A stretch of DNA of 5,540 bases from Microcaldota archaeon. GTDB lineage: Archaea > Micrarchaeota > Micrarchaeia > Anstonellales > Anstonellaceae. Below, piece after piece: positions 5,037 to 5,540 of this stretch. A program made the position numbers and the translations under genes. The stretch is from the NCBI GenBank assembly GCA_021813025.1, contig JAKAME010000077.1, forward strand, positions 1 through 5,540, written 5' to 3'. The notes beneath the pieces are model-generated. The model did not search any database. It was not told where the DNA came from and saw nothing but the letters and a program-made list of their open reading frames with translations. Each line of letters starts with the position of its first letter. Position 1 is the first letter of the stretch.

Positions 5037-5540
5037 ATGCACATGCCCGACTCACGCCCACAGCCCGCTGCTCCGGCTCACGACGGCTTTTTGATACACC
5101 CGCACGCGCCGGCCTTCTTTCTCAGGCATTACGGCCTTGCCGCCCTTGTGGCCCTCCTGCTTCTGCCGGGCGGCTTTCTTGTGCTTGAGCAGACGCGGGT
5201 CATGGAATTCGCGCTTGGAGTGTGGGCCATTGCCGCCATCATCCTCTCTGTCGCGCTCATCCACACCCGCCTTTACATGCGCGCCTTCCTCACCATCAGC
5301 GGCGAGGAGCTTGTCCATGAGTGGGGCATCCTCGGCCACCACCGCATGGTGGCGCCAATAAACAAAATCACCGACATTGGAATGGACGCCTCGTGGTCCG
5401 ACCGCCTCATGGGAGTCTGCACTCTCAAGGTCAACACTGCCGGAGGCTCGGGCTATGAAATAATGGCGCAGGACTTTCCCAGAGCCGGAGTGGACCGCCT
5501 GCATGCAGAGCTGATGCGGCTCATCAAGCGGACGCCCGGC
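5037..5540 (+). CDS. Membrane protein with bacterial-PH-like (bPH2/YdbS-type) domain, 3' end outside window
   Basis: The frame is open from ATG 5037 to the last base, giving 168 codons without a stop, so the gene is cut by the window edge. A second ATG at 5043 is equally possible; a weak AGGG/AAGG stretch precedes both. After a short Pro/Ala-rich cytoplasmic-looking start come two hydrophobic segments (about 32-50 and 58-77), which probably form a membrane hairpin. A domain at about 82-164 resembles bacterial PH-like domains of the DUF304/YdbS type: LTISGEELVHEWGIL, then APINKITDIGMD, then a short-loop GV-TLKVNTAGGSG strand pair, then a helix VDRLHAELMRLIKR. Proteins of this type are membrane-associated and mostly of unknown function. 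It lies 20 bases after ppsA in the same direction and probably shares its transcript; a functional link to PEP synthesis is not evident. Confidence 0.85.
   Translation, partial: MHMPDSRPQPAAPAHDGFLIHPHAPAFFLRHYGLAALVALLLLPGGFLVLEQTRVMEFALGVWAIAAIILSVALIHTRLYMRAFLTISGEELVHEWGILGHHRMVAPINKITDIGMDASWSDRLMGVCTLKVNTAGGSGYEIMAQDFPRAGVDRLHAELMRLIKRTPG

Noticed and set aside
4000..5042. Long minus-strand open frames (186 and 214 codons) opposite ppsA
   Set aside because: They are mirror frames of a strongly conserved coding region with GC-biased third positions; their translations show no domain and they overlap each other.
5052..5504. 150-codon minus-strand open frame at the right end
   Set aside because: The + strand frame here encodes membrane segments and a recognisable PH-like domain and runs unbroken to the edge, so the minus frame is a shadow.
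1..5540. CRISPR array, transposon ends, defence or toxin-antitoxin genes
   Set aside because: Reading both strands, I saw no regularly spaced repeats, transposase motifs or known defence domains.

Overview
The window looks archaeal. It carries a deoxyhypusine synthase (the aIF5A/eIF5A-modifying enzyme of archaea and eukaryotes), a tRNA-Ile gene without an encoded CCA, and AT-rich TATA-like boxes about 25 bases upstream of start sites. Two of those boxes imply leaderless mRNAs. It also holds an archaeal-type phosphoenolpyruvate synthase and, by eye, is GC-rich with frequent AUA isoleucine codons. I cannot name the lineage; a small-genome or uncultivated archaeon is plausible but unproven.

Layout. 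Bases 1-120: a TATA-like promoter and tRNA-Ile(GAU) on the + strand. Bases 121-183: a short convergent spacer dominated by a very strong G/C hairpin. Bases 184-1128 (- strand): deoxyhypusine synthase with its own TATA box and an apparently leaderless ATG start. Bases 1202-2161 (- strand): a coiled-coil protein of unknown function, with a probable leaderless GTG start. Bases 2162-2331: a divergent promoter region with one TATA-like box for each direction. Bases 2332-5016 (+ strand): phosphoenolpyruvate synthase (ppsA) with an unusual long Pro/Ala/Ser/Gln-rich insertion before its phosphohistidine domain. Bases 5037-5540 (+ strand): a membrane-anchored bacterial-PH-like protein that runs off the right edge, 20 bases behind ppsA and probably co-transcribed. 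There is no gene-free stretch over 300 bases.

The genes do not form one obvious pathway. Deoxyhypusine synthase and tRNA-Ile serve translation, and PEP synthase feeds gluconeogenesis. The coiled-coil and PH-like proteins are unassigned. I found no CRISPR array, mobile element or defence system. The main points for follow-up are the doubly tethered phosphohistidine domain of PEP synthase, the apparent loss of two substrate-binding carboxylates in deoxyhypusine synthase, the leaderless start predictions, and the orphan coiled-coil gene with an A9 slippage-prone run.
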